From Neofusicoccum parvum (taxonomy: Eukaryota > Ascomycota > Dothideomycetes > Botryosphaeriales > Botryosphaeriaceae), in the NCBI GenBank assembly GCA_020912385.1, contig CP087206.1, forward strand, positions 3,162,001 through 3,226,000: DNA of 64,000 nt, in the 5' to 3' direction. Each line of letters opens with the position of its first letter. The stretch's first letter is position 1. The notes under the pieces were generated by a model that did not search any database, was not told where the DNA came from, and saw only the letters and a program-made list of their open reading frames with translations. The position numbers and the translations under genes are program-made. Shown here in pieces: positions 10,978 through 22,763 of the stretch.

Positions 10978-11660
10978 TTATGCGTAGTTCAGAACACCCT
11001 TGATGATCCAGACTTCACCGTTGGCGACCTTGTCGGCGATGCTGGAAACCTCAATATCACCAGGTTGGAGCTTCACCAAAGTTAGAAGCTAGTTGAGCAG
11101 ACAGAGCTTTTAGGCGAACTCACCATCTTCTTGCCATCCTTGACCTCATACCAGACCGTATTGCCCGCAAGGGACTGGATCTTGTGGTTCTCCCTCCAGG
11201 GACTCTCCGGGACGATGTGTGCGTTGACAAAGCGCTCCAGGTTCTTCTGTGCGCGGCTGGAGCCATCAGTCCCTTCGTATGCATTTGCACCCAGAGACTC
11301 GTAGTCTCTCGGGTCCTCCCAGGGCTTGCGCGGTAGGTCGTGGAGGGCGCTGTTGTCAGGAGCCAGGATGGTGGCGTTCTGAGAGCCGTCGTTCAGACGG
11401 GAGGAGACCGAGTCGACATCGCGGGTGAAGCCGCTGAAGATGTTGATGCTCCTGTCTCGGCCCATCACGTCCGACAGGATCGGGGCATCCGGAGCGTCGT
11501 TGGATGAGGTGGGCGGCATGGCGATGTTCGGGATGTTGAAGGATGGCACTTGGTCGAGCACGCGGTCGAGCTTCTCGCGCCACAGAGGTCCGGCTCGTGC
11601 AGAGGTGGCGAGGACGAGGGTGGAGGTGAGCAGCGATCCGAGAAGCAGAGGGTGCTGCAT
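10978..11660 (-). CDS. Secreted FAS1 (fasciclin) domain protein
   Basis: Two exons, 11660-11124 and 11070-10978 (209 aa). The 53-nt intron has GTGAGT, a CTAAC branch point and an AG acceptor. Residues 1 to about 23 form a clear signal peptide (MQHPLLLGSLLTSTLVLATS, then ARA). The mature part has a FAS1 signature: a first box with ATILAPDNSAL, a central LERFVNAHIVPES segment and a terminal IEVSSIADKVANGEVWIIKG box ending in VLNYA. FAS1 domains mediate cell-surface or matrix adhesion; fungal single-domain versions are secreted or wall-associated. The start at 11660 was chosen over an upstream in-frame ATG because it opens directly on the signal peptide. It is transcribed divergently from the gene at 11954. 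Confidence 0.88.
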
Positions 11661-11953
11661 CTTGAGGGTTGAGTTGTCCGGTTTCTGGCTGGCTGGCTGG
11701 CGACTGGGCCCGCATGAGGAGACCGCCAGCCCGCCCTGCCCCGGCCGTGCGTCATCGGCGCGTCGCGCTATCTTATCGGCACGTGCAGCCTCTTCTAGCG
11801 CGCCTTCCTCTGGCGCCTGGCGCGTGTCCGAGCTTCTTCTTTTGCCGCCTCGCCCGTCCGCCTCGACACATCGCCAACTTCGCTCGGCCCTGGGCCTCGT
11901 CGCGACCTCCAACTGCACAGAGCTCGCCGGACGCGGCACGCAGATTGCCCAGC
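11661..11953. promoter_or_regulatory. Divergent promoter, FAS1 gene / DUF3807-like gene
   Basis: 293 bases separate the two divergent start codons, so both promoters must lie here. No unambiguous TATA box is visible. An open frame crosses it but carries no domain. Confidence 0.5.
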
Positions 11954-13167
11954 ATGGCCATGAGCGGCCCCGCCATCACTGAGGTACGCCATTCCTATGC
12001 ACGCTCGCATGCTCCCGCTGGATCTCAAGCTTACCATGTTTACAGGAAGACCTGCGTGACTTCCACCGCAGGCACTTCCCTGGCGCGCATATGCCGATGT
12101 TCTTCCCGTCGTTCCACGCCAGTTTCAACGCGGCTGCTGCTATGGCTGCGCCTGCCAACACCGCTGCCAACACTGCCTTTGCCGCCGGTCGCTGCGATGC
12201 TTATTACAACTCTGGTTACAACACCGGCTATTACTCCGGCTATTCTGCTGGATACTCTGCTGGACACCCTGGTGGCGACAATGCCAACGTCGACGCGACC
12301 GTAGGTGCGACCACCGATGCTTCTGCACCCACTGGAACCAAGCGCAAGCACGACAAGGTCGAAGACGAGGCCGAGCATGGTGCTGATAATGAGGGCTATT
12401 ACGAGGAATACTACGAAGAAGAGGAAGAGCAAGACTTAGGATACTACCCTGATGGCGTCAAGCGTACCCTCAGTGATGAGGATGTCGCCTTCTACCGCCG
12501 CTCCGAGATACGTGAGATGCTGAAGGAGGCCAAGCTCCGTGTCGCTGAACGTAGGGAGCGCGAGGCTGAGGAGCGAGCTGCTCAGGAGGAGCTTGAAGCT
12601 GAGAGGCTTGATGCTGTGGAGCTCGAATCCCTGGAGCTCGAAGCCCAGGAGCCCGAATCCCAGGAGCTCGAAGCCCAGGAGCTCGAGATCCAAGAGCTTC
12701 AAGCTCGGGTTGAGGCCCGGCGAGAACAGGCTGAAGATGGTGAGCAGGATGGAGAGCAAATGCCCGATGTCCTTCATGAACAGGATGCTCCTATCGACCC
12801 CGTGTATACCAACGAGCCCGGCGACCTCAAGGCCGATGCCTCTGGCCCCAAGGCTGCTAAGAATAAGGCTATCAAGTTCGAGACAGCCGAGTCAAGCGTC
12901 GAAGAAGCCGACCAGGCTAGCGCGCCCTCCGTCAACTCGCCTGCAACCTCTTCGACCCTTACTGAGGGCGACAAAAGTAAGCGTTCGGGACACCCCCTTG
13001 GAAAGAACTCGATAACTTCAACATCAGAGGCCAATAAGGGTAAGAAGCGAAAACGCATCTTACGCGACGTTGACCCTCGGCCCACTGAGGATGAAAGTGT
13101 CACATACCGCAGGATCGCTCGCGAACTGGATGACATGCCGAGCATCTCTGTCGAACTCGACTATTAA
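11954..13167 (+). CDS. DUF3807-like fungal protein, acidic and coiled-coil rich
   Basis: Two exons, 11954-11983 and 12046-13167 (383 aa), joined over a 62-nt intron. The N-terminus after splicing reads EDLRDFHRRHFPG, followed by an Ala/Tyr/Gly-rich stretch with YSGYSAGYSAG repeats. A conserved segment GYYPDGVKRTLSDEDVAFYR then EIREML resembles what I remember of the fungal DUF3807 family. Residues about 165-240 are a long acidic helix with Leu-Glu-x-Gln-Glu repeats (likely coiled coil), then a disordered region and a basic KKRKRI patch near the C-terminus, which could act as nuclear localisation signal. Function unknown. Two in-frame ATGs lie close together (11954, 11960); the first is used here. 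Confidence 0.78.
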
Positions 13168-13948
13168 TCCATCAATGATACCCATAATTACATCAGCACC
13201 AAGGTAGGCAACCAGCACGACAGGTGCCTTCTACACACGGATCTTGAGCTATAAGGTATGTTCTGTGACGTTGTTCGTAACATTTCCCGCGTGTCATGAT
13301 GAAACCCTTGTATCGTCATCCTTAGTCGTAGATCGAGACGCATGTTGCGCATTCGAGGGAGGAACGTCGTGTTGTGCACTCGTTGTACACGTGTACGGGA
13401 CCTTGAGAGCCACATGGGCAGTCTTGATAATGCCGAGCAAATAATCTTCTCTCTGATTGCACGCACTTATTACACACAAGTTCAAGAACGCTATTCTGGA
13501 CCACAACGCTAACCGAATTTCTTCAGACAGGCCCGAAAGCCACAGGTGCTCACGACCATAACTCTAGGCTTGTTATACAAATGCTTCTAGCGAAAACAGG
13601 AAGAATTGCTGGTTTACCGTGACTGTCGGACTATCGTAGTGGGAGTCGTACCTCGCTTTGAGCTCTAGTTCGTCGTGCGCTGTACTGATGCCTATGACGG
13701 CCAAGCCAGTGAATGAAAATGAGCCTCTTGTAAATAGAGCGACTTGAGGAAGTCACATTTAATACAAGAATCGAAAGCGAAAATCCTCATCTAGTGACGC
13801 TGCCACGATGTGCGTGCGTGCTGAAACCCAAGGTCTGGAGACCCTGCATGATCAAAGAGCCTCACTTTCCTGCCCCACGTCATTCCGTTTCTTTGACTCA
13901 AAACTCATCACGATTTTTCGTCCCACAACAAGCTCGAACAACGCTACT
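13168..13948. other. Spacer between DUF3807-like and CBS genes
   Basis: 781 bases; lower GC than the genes. Short frames only. Likely 3' UTR of the upstream gene and promoter of the CBS-domain gene. Confidence 0.55.
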
Positions 13949-14610
13949 ATGGCCGCTAGCACGATGTCCGCCAGTACGCCAAATGGCGTGCCGCCGCCTG
14001 CGACGAGATCTCCATGGGCCGACAAATATCGTGGGGTAAGTCTTCCAGCGCATATTATCGTCGGCGGGGCCCCTTCATCCCGGCACCACCCAACCCACCG
14101 GCCCCGCGACGCTTCCGATGACGCCCGATCCTACAGCCAGCATGCGGATAGCATTCGAACGTGACTAACCTTGGTGCGTAGGCCACGGTCGAAGACCTGG
14201 ACCCGCCCTCCGCCCTGTCCGTCTCGCCCAACGATCCGGTGTCCCACGCGCTCATGTCCGCCTTTGAGCGCGACTACACGCACTTGACGGTGCTGGCGCC
14301 GGAAAACCGCGCGCTATTGGGCTATCTCAACATACCGCGGCTCAAGGAGCTGCTCAAGGAGGGCAGGGTGCACGAGAGCAACCCGGTCAAAGACGCCATG
14401 CAACGCTTCCGCCGCCGCGGCCGCGTCTACAAGGTCATCACCATGGACACGCCGCTCGAGGAGCTGGAGGATTTCTTCGAGGGCCGCGGCAGCACCGACA
14501 GCGAAGGACAGAAGCAGGAGTTCGCCGTCGTCACGGATGCGAGCAGGCGCTTCGTGCTGGGCGTCGCGACGAGGTCGGATTTGGAGGAGTTTGTGAAGAG
14601 GAGACCGTGA
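13949..14610 (+). CDS. Small CBS-domain protein
   Basis: Two exons, 13949-14035 and 14182-14610 (171 aa), with a 146-nt intron ending in GCGTAG. The protein is one CBS pair (Bateman module): the first repeat around DPVSHALMSAFERDYTHLTV and ENRALLGYLNI, the second around VKDAMQRF, then EFAVVTDASRRFVLGVATRS and a terminal DLEEFVKR helix. CBS modules bind adenosyl nucleotides and usually regulate a partner domain; here there is none, as in several stand-alone fungal CBS proteins. Probably cytosolic or nuclear. The ATG at 13949 is favoured; a second in-frame ATG lies five codons later. Confidence 0.83.
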
Positions 14611-17288
14611 GCTACTGGAATATGCAGCATTGGTGACGGATGGGAGCGTGCATATGGCTCGGAGGAAAGCATGGGAAAGGCGTTTGGGATCTTCGTGCTG
14701 TGCGGGCAAGGCATGGTGCTGGGAGGGATTGGAATTTGTCACGCCAAGGTCAGACAGAGTACCTGCTGGCTGCGGTTAGGCTAGTATTCAACACACGGCC
14801 CGCGATCACAGTGAGAGTTACAGGAGTTGTCTTCTCTCTCTTTCGTTTGCTGTAGATGTGGGAGGGAGACGTATCCTTTCTCTCCACAAGTTGTAGTGGC
14901 GTCATGCAGAAGAAATATCACCACTCGAACTCTCCCTGCAATGTATCGCACGCTCCACTGTACTGGTTTATAGCTGGCCAGATGATGCGCGCTACATGGC
15001 TAGGCAGCCTTCCCAACCCGGAAAAAAAGATCACAGGGGCCCTTGCTTCGTGCCTGTCCGTTGCGCGATCCCCCAGATTTAGATCTGACTTTGATAAGCA
15101 TTTACACGGCCGCGTACACTCAGGGCACCGAGTCAGAGAAGGATGCCATGCTATCACACCCCAAGACCCAAAAGTAAATAAATCTACGTGCGCCACGCAT
15201 CCGAGCCGAGTTTTTGAGATCGTCCTGCAGCACTCGCAGGTAGCGGGCTTCACGTGCTTTGACTAAGCGAGTCTCTCCCGCCCGACGTCCATCGGGTCGG
15301 ACACGCCAGCCCTGCACACCCAAGTTCCGGATCACAGTCAGCCTCGAACATTTTCCACAGCCTCGCGAGCTCGATCTCCATCGAGCCATGCCGCCGTACC
15401 TCATGATCTAAAGCGTGCGCTGGACGTTTTGATCGAGCGTGTCGTGCACCCAGCCCCCGGAATTCAACAGTTCGCGCTGTGCGCTCCTCCGCGACACGAG
15501 AGCGAGACCCGCCTGCCCACAGTCCCGCGCGATCTCAGACGCCTTTTCGAACGCCGGAAGGCATCTCCAGATCATCCGCTTGGTCGTACTGAATGCCCCT
15601 CGCCGAATCTACCTCAAACCGATGACTTGTCACATCGCCGCGACCCTGGTCCAGCGCGAGGAGCGGGCACAAAGCGAACACGCGGTGTTGGACGTCGTGC
15701 ATTAGCGCTGTGTGGATGCCCGCATCTCTCAACAGGAGCACACGGCGACGCTCTGCATCTGCCAGGTCTCGGTCGCCCAGGATAACGTCGCCGCTGGAAA
15801 TTACCACGCAAGAGCTGTCTGTTTTGGAGAAGGTGGTTGTCCGCGCTGCTGGCGCAAATGCTCCGTGGCAAGCAACCTGCTGCGAGAGGCACCCATGTGC
15901 TCGTTTCCCAGGTATCCCTTGGGAGCACCTAGAGACCAGCAATCTCTTGAACCGCATGCTACACAGGTTGTAATGTGAAGCAGACGTGCTATGATGAAAC
16001 GCACAAAAACAGACGGTGAGCAGCAAGTCTCCGGTTCCAATTGAACTGCTCATTTCGTTCCGCATGCTGTCGTTCCGTTTTTTGCTTCTTCCCGGTGTTT
16101 TTGGCTACACGTAACGTAGCATTAGCCAATTGACTACTCAGTCGGGCAGTCAAGTTCGAGTTGCATAGCAGACTCTTCTTCCATTCCTAAGATTAGCCGC
16201 CCATGGAAGCTAAGCTTTCATGACATTCTCCTTTCCGCTTTCTTATTGTTCTGTCTTCATATCCCCGGATGGCCCGCCGTATCGATCGTCATCTGGGCCC
16301 CTGGTGGATTGCATGTAAGAGATGAAGGATCAGGCCGGTGAGCCATTCAAGAGCAAGGTCAACTGTCCAGGTCTTCGGGTGCACGGCGTCCAGATTGGGA
16401 GGGACGTGGTCTATCTCTAGGGCAAGTACACTCAAGCTCCACCGTTCGAGCGCATCTGATAACATGTGACAGGAGCGGATTCGCTGCCGGAACAGCCAGA
16501 TATCGAGGTAGCAAATACGAAACTATTCTGTCGTCACATCTTGACCGGATGCTCCCGCCTGGTGGCCGGCGTCCTCGCTCGGCGACGGGGCGCGTGTGGC
16601 GTGGGCCGGCCCAGGTGCCCGTGACGCGTGAGGCAGAGCTACCCCGCCCGGACGGACAGGTCGCGATGGAGTGCTTCAGGACCGGACGATGGCGCGATAC
16701 GGCACAGGGCGATCGACAAAGATTCGGTGAGGCGAAGTGTAGCCGACGACAGGCTCCTTGACCTATGCAGGCAACCGCGGGAAGCTCGGGCGCGCTGGGT
16801 TTGATGCGCCGCTCTCCTCAGCGAAGCGAACCCTCCGCCCGTCTCCAAGGCTGTCGCCCACAACACGCCCCCATCGCCCGTGCCGCCTCGACCAACAGCA
16901 CGCGCAGCTTCACCGCACGACCGACTCGCGCCCTGCATGCTCGGCGCAATTGATTGCACTGTTCGACGGCGTTGTGTCGCGCATCGCGTTGTGACGGCCG
17001 TTCGCGTCGCGTCGCGCCGCCTTGACTAAGCACCTGGGCACATTTTCCGTCGTCGTTCTTCCCCGACCTTCTGAAAACTCCCAAGGCCCATCCTCCCACC
17101 CTCCTCTACCCACGCCCGAACATCAACATCATCGCCTTCCATCCTCCCACCCCACCTCGCCATCATCGCAACACCCTTCCCGTCGCGCTCGCCAGCTGCG
17201 ACCCTTGTTTACGCCAGCCACACGCCTACACGCGTCGCCCTCGAGCCGACACACCACTAGCTCTCGCGAACCGACGCAATCTACCACA
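14611..17288. other. Large spacer, 2.7 kb
   Basis: No convincing gene. On the minus strand one frame is open from 16065 down to about 15260 except for one TGA at 15535-15537; its protein is not recognisable. No tRNA or rRNA was seen. The last ~300 bases before 17289 are a C/T-rich leader of the PWWP gene. Confidence 0.5.
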
Positions 17289-19355
17289 ATGGCCGACCAG
17301 GCTGCTGCCCCGGCTCTCGCCGCCTCGCCCAAGCCCGACGAGACCTCGGCCCCTGCTGTCGAGGTGAAGGCCACCACCGCTGACGCGACCACCGATGGCG
17401 TGGCCGCGGCCCCCAAGGAGGATACGCAGCCTGAGACTACTTCGGAGGGTAAGTGGCGCCATGAGAACGCGTCCCATAGCCAGAATACTAACGCTATGTC
17501 GTCTCTCGCAGCCAAGCCTGCCGCCGACGAACCCGCTCCCACCACTGCTCAAGATCCGGCCACCTCGGAGAAGGATGGCGAGAACGCTGAGGACAAGGAG
17601 ACTGGTTAGTATAGTTGCGAGCGAAGTCCCTGGGGCTTCACTGTCGCCGGAATGTGACGGATCTGCTGACACCTCTCTAGGGGCTGAGGCTGGTGAGAAT
17701 GCAAACGGAACACCGAAGACAAACGGCAGGCGCAAGTCTACCGGTGGCGATAAGGGCAAGAAGCAGCTCAAGAACAAGAAATCGGTGGCCAACCTCAACC
17801 TCGACGTTAAGGCCGGTACCTACTGGTGGGCTAGGATGAAGGGTTACGCCGCGTGGCCCGTGATCATCTGCGATGAGGCGATGCTCCCGGAGTCACTGCT
17901 TACCAAGCGCCCCGTCAGCGCCATCCGCCCCGATGGAACCTATCGCGAGGACTTCGCCGACAACGGCAAGAATGTGCGGGACCGTAGGTATCCAGTCATG
18001 TTCTTGGGTACCAACGAATTGTAAGTTGGCCTCGCCCATTCATCGGCAATATCCTAATTATATCGTGCAGCGCATGGCAGGTCAACACCGAGCTCACTCG
18101 CCTCGATCTCAGCGAGGTGAAAGAGGCTGTCGAGAAGAATGAGCAGGGCAAGAAGGCGAAGAACCTCTGGGAGGCCTGGAAGGTTGCTTCCGAGGGTCAC
18201 GACCTCGAGTACTTCAAGCAGCTTCTCATGGACCACGAAAAGGCCATGATGGAAGACGCGGAAGAGCGCGCTGCCAAGGAGGCGGAGAAGGCAGAGAAGG
18301 TCGCCAAGAAGGCTAAGAGGAAGAGCAAGGGTGGCGAAGACGAAGATGTGGAGATGGAGGATGCTGCTGGTAGCTCGGATTCCACCAGCAAGAAGAGCAG
18401 CGCCAAGAAGCGAAAGAAGGACGCTGATGCTGAGGCTGACGGTGAGAAGGTGAGTGTTAGATGTTTGTTGTTTCACGAGTGTTTGACTGAGTGTTTCACA
18501 GCCCGCAAAGACGCCCAAGACCAAGCTCAAGGTCAATGGCCCGAAGACGCCCGCTGAAGCTTCCGCTGCCAAGACGAAGAAGACCCCGGCTTCGAAGGCG
18601 AAGAGCACCAAGAAGGCTGAGAGCGAGTCGGCCACGCCAAAGGTTGTTGAGGAAGAGCTCACACCTGAGCAAAGGTTTGAGAAGCGCTCCAAAGCTAGTA
18701 AGTTGCTGCAAATTCTCCACTCGTATAATCGAAGCTGACTGTAGTTCTAGTTCTCTACCTCCGTCACCGTCTTCAGAAGGGCTTCTTGACGCGTGATCAG
18801 ACCCCCAAGGAAGAGGAGATGCAGCAGATGGCGGAGTACTTCACTCAGCTCGAGTCTCACCAGGACCTTGAGGAGAAGATAATCAAGGAGACTAAGATCA
18901 ACAAGGTCCTCAAGGCCATCATCAAGCTCGACTCGATTCCTAAGGAAGAGGACTACAGCTTCAAGAAGCGGTCTGGTGACCTGCTCAATGCCTGGTCGAA
19001 GAACAACGGCGGAGACTCAAAGGCCAACGGCGTCGAGAAGGAAGATACCGCAGAGGCTAAGTCTCCCGTGGACAAGGCTACCACCGAGGAGCCCAAGACC
19101 GAGGAGGCGAAGGCTGAAGAGCCTAAGGCTGAGACCAAGACCGGCGAGGCTCCTAAGGACGTCGAGATGAAGGATGCAGAGGAGACGCCTGCTGAGACTA
19201 AGACTGAGGAGGTCAAGACTGCCGAGGTTGATGTCCCCATGGAGGACGCGAAGTCCGAAAAGCCTGCTGTGGAGACCACCGAAGCTGCGAAGGAGGGAAG
19301 TGCATCAGAGAAGCCTGTTGAGAAGCCCGCCGAGGAGACTGCCACTGCCTCGTAG
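17289..19355 (+). CDS. PWWP and LEDGF/TFIIS-N-like chromatin reader (Pdp3-like)
   Basis: Six exons: 17289-17448, 17512-17604, 17681-18020, 18071-18449, 18502-18697, 18751-19355 (590 aa). Residues about 129-215 form a PWWP domain (WWARMKGYAAWPV core), which reads methylated H3K36 on nucleosomes. A coiled, Lys/Glu-rich linker follows. Around residues 395-460 is a helical TFIIS-N/LEDGF-IBD-like domain (LYLRHRLQKGFL, then KINKVLKAIIKLDSIP). The tail is a long Glu/Lys/Thr/Ala-rich disordered region. This order matches fungal Pdp3, which couples H3K36 methylation to an H3 acetyltransferase complex. The last acceptor is a tandem site (TAG at 18744 and 18750, six bases apart); using the first adds two residues. 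Introns are 47-76 nt. Confidence 0.87.
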
Positions 19356-20218
19356 AGGGTTCTGAACGTGAAGGCCGACCGGGCCAACGCGAACGAAAGG
19401 TTGCCATTCGACCGATGCTCAGCATGGAGGGTTGCTGATCACGATGGACCAGTCAAAAAGCACGTCAGTCACTAATGTTTTGAGAGAACCCCTATTCTTC
19501 TGCCTTGTTTTTCTCTTCTTTTTTGCTTTTACACACCCTTTCTCGGTTGCTGCCAGCTATCTGCAGCTCGGAGCGCAATCTCTCTTCACGGGATTTCCCC
19601 TTTTTCCCAATTGGATTTGTACATAAAGAGTCTACGGCGTGAAACGGCAATCGAATGGATGGATGGATGGATGGATGATGCAGCCCAGGTCTGCCTCGAA
19701 CAGAGCAGAGGGATTGCAAGCAGGCGATTCTAGGATCATGGATGGAGGAGGGCTAGACGAAATCGAAAACTCAGCCTATCAAAATTTTGAGTGCTTTTCA
19801 GTGATTGTGAATGGGTCAGGGTGGGTATTGTTGCGGTGTGAGGAGCAAGGCAACTCATCCGGGATGGACATTACAAATGTTCATGTGAAGATGAACCCCT
19901 CACACTCTAGTAATGCTCAGGAGTAGCAAACTAGCAGTGCAATAAGGCGAGCCGTAATTTAACAAGAAGCAACCGTTAAAACACCCCCATGATTACCGTA
20001 ATCTCTTCTTTCATCTGCGGTCTTCCCCACTCCCACTGAACCTTGGCGTTGTGCGGCAAGTCCTCTGCAGGCGTCTAAGAGCTTTGACGATGCCGGGTTC
20101 AAGATATGCCGAAGAATTCCAAAGAAATATTCCGGACAATATTTCACGAGGCTACAAACTACCAGAAACCGGTTCTACGTGACCAGGGCAGCATCTCGAA
20201 CCGAAAGACCGTCCCTGC
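19356..20218. other. Convergent spacer with tetranucleotide repeat
   Basis: 863 bases between the ends of the PWWP gene (+) and the NmrA-like gene (-). Contains an ATGG microsatellite at 19655-19676. No supported gene. Confidence 0.6.
19655..19676 (+). repeat. ATGG microsatellite
   Basis: About five perfect copies of the ATGG tetranucleotide in the convergent spacer. Confidence 0.85.
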
Positions 20219-21157
20219 TCATCTACCTACCATTTCGGTGATAGTCTCTTGCAGTGGCTTTGGCTTCCTGCCGTGCTTGGCCAGCAGTCGCTCCAGCGTG
20301 GTGTCCTTGTTCTCACATTCGTTATCACGTAATGCGTCATAGGTTGTAGACCACCATCGAGCGTAGCCGGGGCCGATGCCGCGCTGCTCGATGTAGAATT
20401 TTTCGTGTTCATCGCGGCCGACGACCTTGAGGTTGATCTGCCGGCCTTTGGCTGCCGACACCATGGAAGCCACGCCCTGCAGCGTGGCGCTAGTGGTGGT
20501 CGACAGCGTAAGCGTAACGCCCGCATAGCCCGAGGGCTGGTCGACCAGGATGCAGGCCGTGGCAAGGCCCAGGTCGTCGATGGCGGCCCAGCTGATGCGG
20601 CCGTCGCCCGCAACCACGACCTCGCCCCGGTCGTCCTGGCCGGACAGGTCCCCGTGCCCCAGGTACAGCGGCCAGGACTCGTTGTACAGGCCCTCGCGGA
20701 TGATGGTGTAGCCCGTGTCCGACAGCATGCGCAGGAACTCCTCGGTGCGGTTGTGGGCGCGCATGACGCCGGCTTTGCTGTGGGCCGCGAAGCCCAGCGA
20801 CGTGTAGTAGATGTGCTTCACGCCGGCAGCGCGGGCAGCGTCGATGGCGGCGAAGTGGTGGGCCTCGCGGCCGTGGCCGTACGGAGCGTCGTCGAAGTCC
20901 ATGCTTATCCGCGGGGTCGACACGAGGAGCAGGCGCTCGCAGTCGGCGAAGGCAGCCTCCATGGATTGCTTGTCATCGTAGCTGGCCGAGCGCACCGTGA
21001 CGCCCCGAGCCTTGATCTGATCCAAACGTGGGTCACCCGGGGAGGAAGAGGTGGTGACCACGATTTCGTGGGGTGGTAGTAGATGATAGGAGAGTAGGTT
21101 GCGTAGAACGGCGCCGCCTAGCTTGCCCGAGGCACCGGTGATCACGAGCTTGGGCAT
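20219..21157 (-). CDS. NmrA-like NAD(P)-binding oxidoreductase
   Basis: Single exon of 312 aa starting at the ATG at 21157. The N-terminus MPKLVITGASGKLGGAVLRN carries the GxxGxxG dinucleotide-binding loop (Gly 8, 11, 14) of atypical short-chain dehydrogenases. VKHIYYTSLGFAAHSK and WAAIDDLGLATA are typical of the NmrA / quinone-oxidoreductase-2-like (SDR-a5) group, which lack the classical catalytic Tyr-xxx-Lys. Members act as redox sensors or NADPH-dependent quinone reductases. Cytosolic; no targeting signal. A TATA-like element lies about 75 bases upstream. The substrate cannot be told from sequence. Confidence 0.87.
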   Translation of the reverse strand: MPKLVITGASGKLGGAVLRNLLSYHLLPPHEIVVTTSSSPGDPRLDQIKARGVTVRSASYDDKQSMEAAFADCERLLLVSTPRISMDFDDAPYGHGREAHHFAAIDAARAAGVKHIYYTSLGFAAHSKAGVMRAHNRTEEFLRMLSDTGYTIIREGLYNESWPLYLGHGDLSGQDDRGEVVVAGDGRISWAAIDDLGLATACILVDQPSGYAGVTLTLSTTTSATLQGVASMVSAAKGRQINLKVVGRDEHEKFYIEQRGIGPGYARWWSTTYDALRDNECENKDTTLERLLAKHGRKPKPLQETITEMVGR

Positions 21158-21588
21158 GGTCAGAAGTCAAGCAGTGTTGGGAGCGTGCATTGGAAGGAAG
21201 GACGGAGGGGCTGGAGGGCGGTTGCAGTCCCCTTATAAGCGGGTCAAAAGGAACCGGGCTGCGGGCCGCGGAATGGCGGGACTAAGGTCTCGGGCACGCT
21301 CGTGGTGAGTAAGAGCTGCGGTGCGGCTCGCGAGTGCTAAAGACGGTAGTCGGAGCAGCCAGGGCGAGCGCTGCGAGCGGAGCCGATTCCGGACATGATC
21401 GCGCGGGAAGGGGAGCTCCATGCAGGCTCTGGCCCTGCGATGCGGGGAAGGCGTCCTTCCTGCTGCAGCGGGCACAGCTGCAGCGGGCGTGCGGTCTCCC
21501 ATGACGCCATCCGCCTTATCGATAAGTGCAAATTATGTCCCCCGCCTCCGCTGCCGCTTTTTCTCGCGCTGGTCTGCAACGCGACACC
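21158..21588. promoter_or_regulatory. Divergent promoter, NmrA-like gene / methylthioribulose dehydratase gene
   Basis: 431 bases between two divergent start codons. A TTATAAG TATA-like box on the minus strand at 21233-21239 is well placed for the NmrA-like gene. No clear element was seen for the plus-strand gene. Confidence 0.5.
21233..21239 (-). promoter_or_regulatory. TATA-like element for the NmrA-like gene
   Basis: TTATAAG on the minus strand, about 75 bases upstream of the start codon. Position and sequence fit a TATA box, but this is a short match. Confidence 0.35.
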
Positions 21589-22424
21589 ATGGCATCCGAC
21601 GCGAGCAACGACGCGCTGGTTCACTCCAGCGACCCGGCCCACCCGGCCAATCTGATCTGCGAGCTCTGCCGCAAGTTCTACACCTTGGGCTGGGTACCGG
21701 CGCCATCCCGCTGCAACAGGCCCTGCCGCTAACCACCACCCTCTCAGGTCACCGGAACCGGCGGCGGCACCAGCATCAGGCACCATGATCACATCTTCAT
21801 CGCGCCCTCGGGCGTGCAGAAGGAGCTGATGAAGCCCACCGACATGTTTGTCATGGACTTCAACACCCGCGAGTACCTGCGCAAGCCCCAGGTGCTCAAG
21901 CCCTCCGCCTGCACCCCGCTCTTCCTGGCCGCCTTCACCCGTGGCGCCGGGTGCTGCATCCACACCCACTCGCAGTGGGCGGTGCTGGTCACCCTGCTCG
22001 TCGAGCGGGAATTCGGCAGCGAGGCCTGCTTCGAGATCGAGATGATCGAGCAGATCAAGGGCATTCCCAAGGGTCGCGCTAAAACCGGCAACCTGGGCTA
22101 CTTCGACCGCCTGCGCATTCCGATCATCGAGAACACTGCTCATGAGGAGGACTTGACGGACAGCCTGGAGGCCGCCATGGAGAAGCATCCGGACACCTAC
22201 GCGGTCCTGGTCCGGAGGCATGGCATCTATGTTTGGGGAGACAACGTGCACAAGGCAAAGACCCAGTGTGAGAGGTACGTACAACTGGCTTCAGATATAA
22301 GCCATGATAACGCCTTGCTGACCATGTGCGTTTTTGCAGTTTGGACTACATCTTCCAACTCGCAGTTGAGATGAAGAAGCTGGGACTGCCCTGGACCAAG
22401 TCATCGGATCCCTTGTGCTTCTGA
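21589..22424 (+). CDS. mde1: Methylthioribulose-1-phosphate dehydratase
   Basis: Three exons: 21589-21693, 21748-22274, 22340-22424 (238 aa). Class II aldolase/adducin fold enzyme of the methionine salvage pathway: it dehydrates 5-methylthioribulose-1-phosphate to 2,3-diketo-5-methylthiopentyl-1-phosphate, zinc-dependent, in the cytosol. Visible signatures: [19 protein letters not shown], the zinc ligands His107 and His109 in CIHTHSQWA, Glu136 in IEQIKG as the probable catalytic acid/base, and His193 in [10 protein letters not shown] as third ligand. The C-terminus [18 protein letters not shown] is family-typical. The start at 21589 is preferred because it gives the usual family N-terminus (ending [12 protein letters not shown]); an in-frame upstream extension exists. 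Introns are 54 and 65 nt. Confidence 0.94.
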
Positions 22425-22763
22425 GACAAAAGCGTACATATACCCAAACACATTATGAATCAGCTTGATATTCTCTGGTACCTTGGGATCTTCTGAGCAA
22501 AGTTACGGGCAACTGGGATTTACCTAGGGCACCCGCACCCTTTTGTATCAATGCGGCTCTTGAATTTACGGTTCGTTCGTAACTGCAACCTGACACAGCT
22601 GAACAAGAGAGCTAAGAGGGCGCCAGCTGAATCACTCGCATTGACTCAGGAAGCTTATGCTAATCAGGACCACAAGTGCACGAGTCGTCGGTTGGAGAGG
22701 CATCATTAAATTATCATTTTCACAATCGTGTCTTTCTAATGCCACACGATCGATTGCGCGAAA
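22425..22763. other. Convergent spacer
   Basis: 339 bases between the methylthioribulose dehydratase gene (+) and the second stop codon of the Pst2-like gene (-). AT-richer, likely two 3' UTRs. No gene. Confidence 0.6.

Noticed and set aside
11661..11939. N-terminal extension of the FAS1 protein to 11939
   Set aside because: It would bury the obvious signal peptide that starts at 11660.
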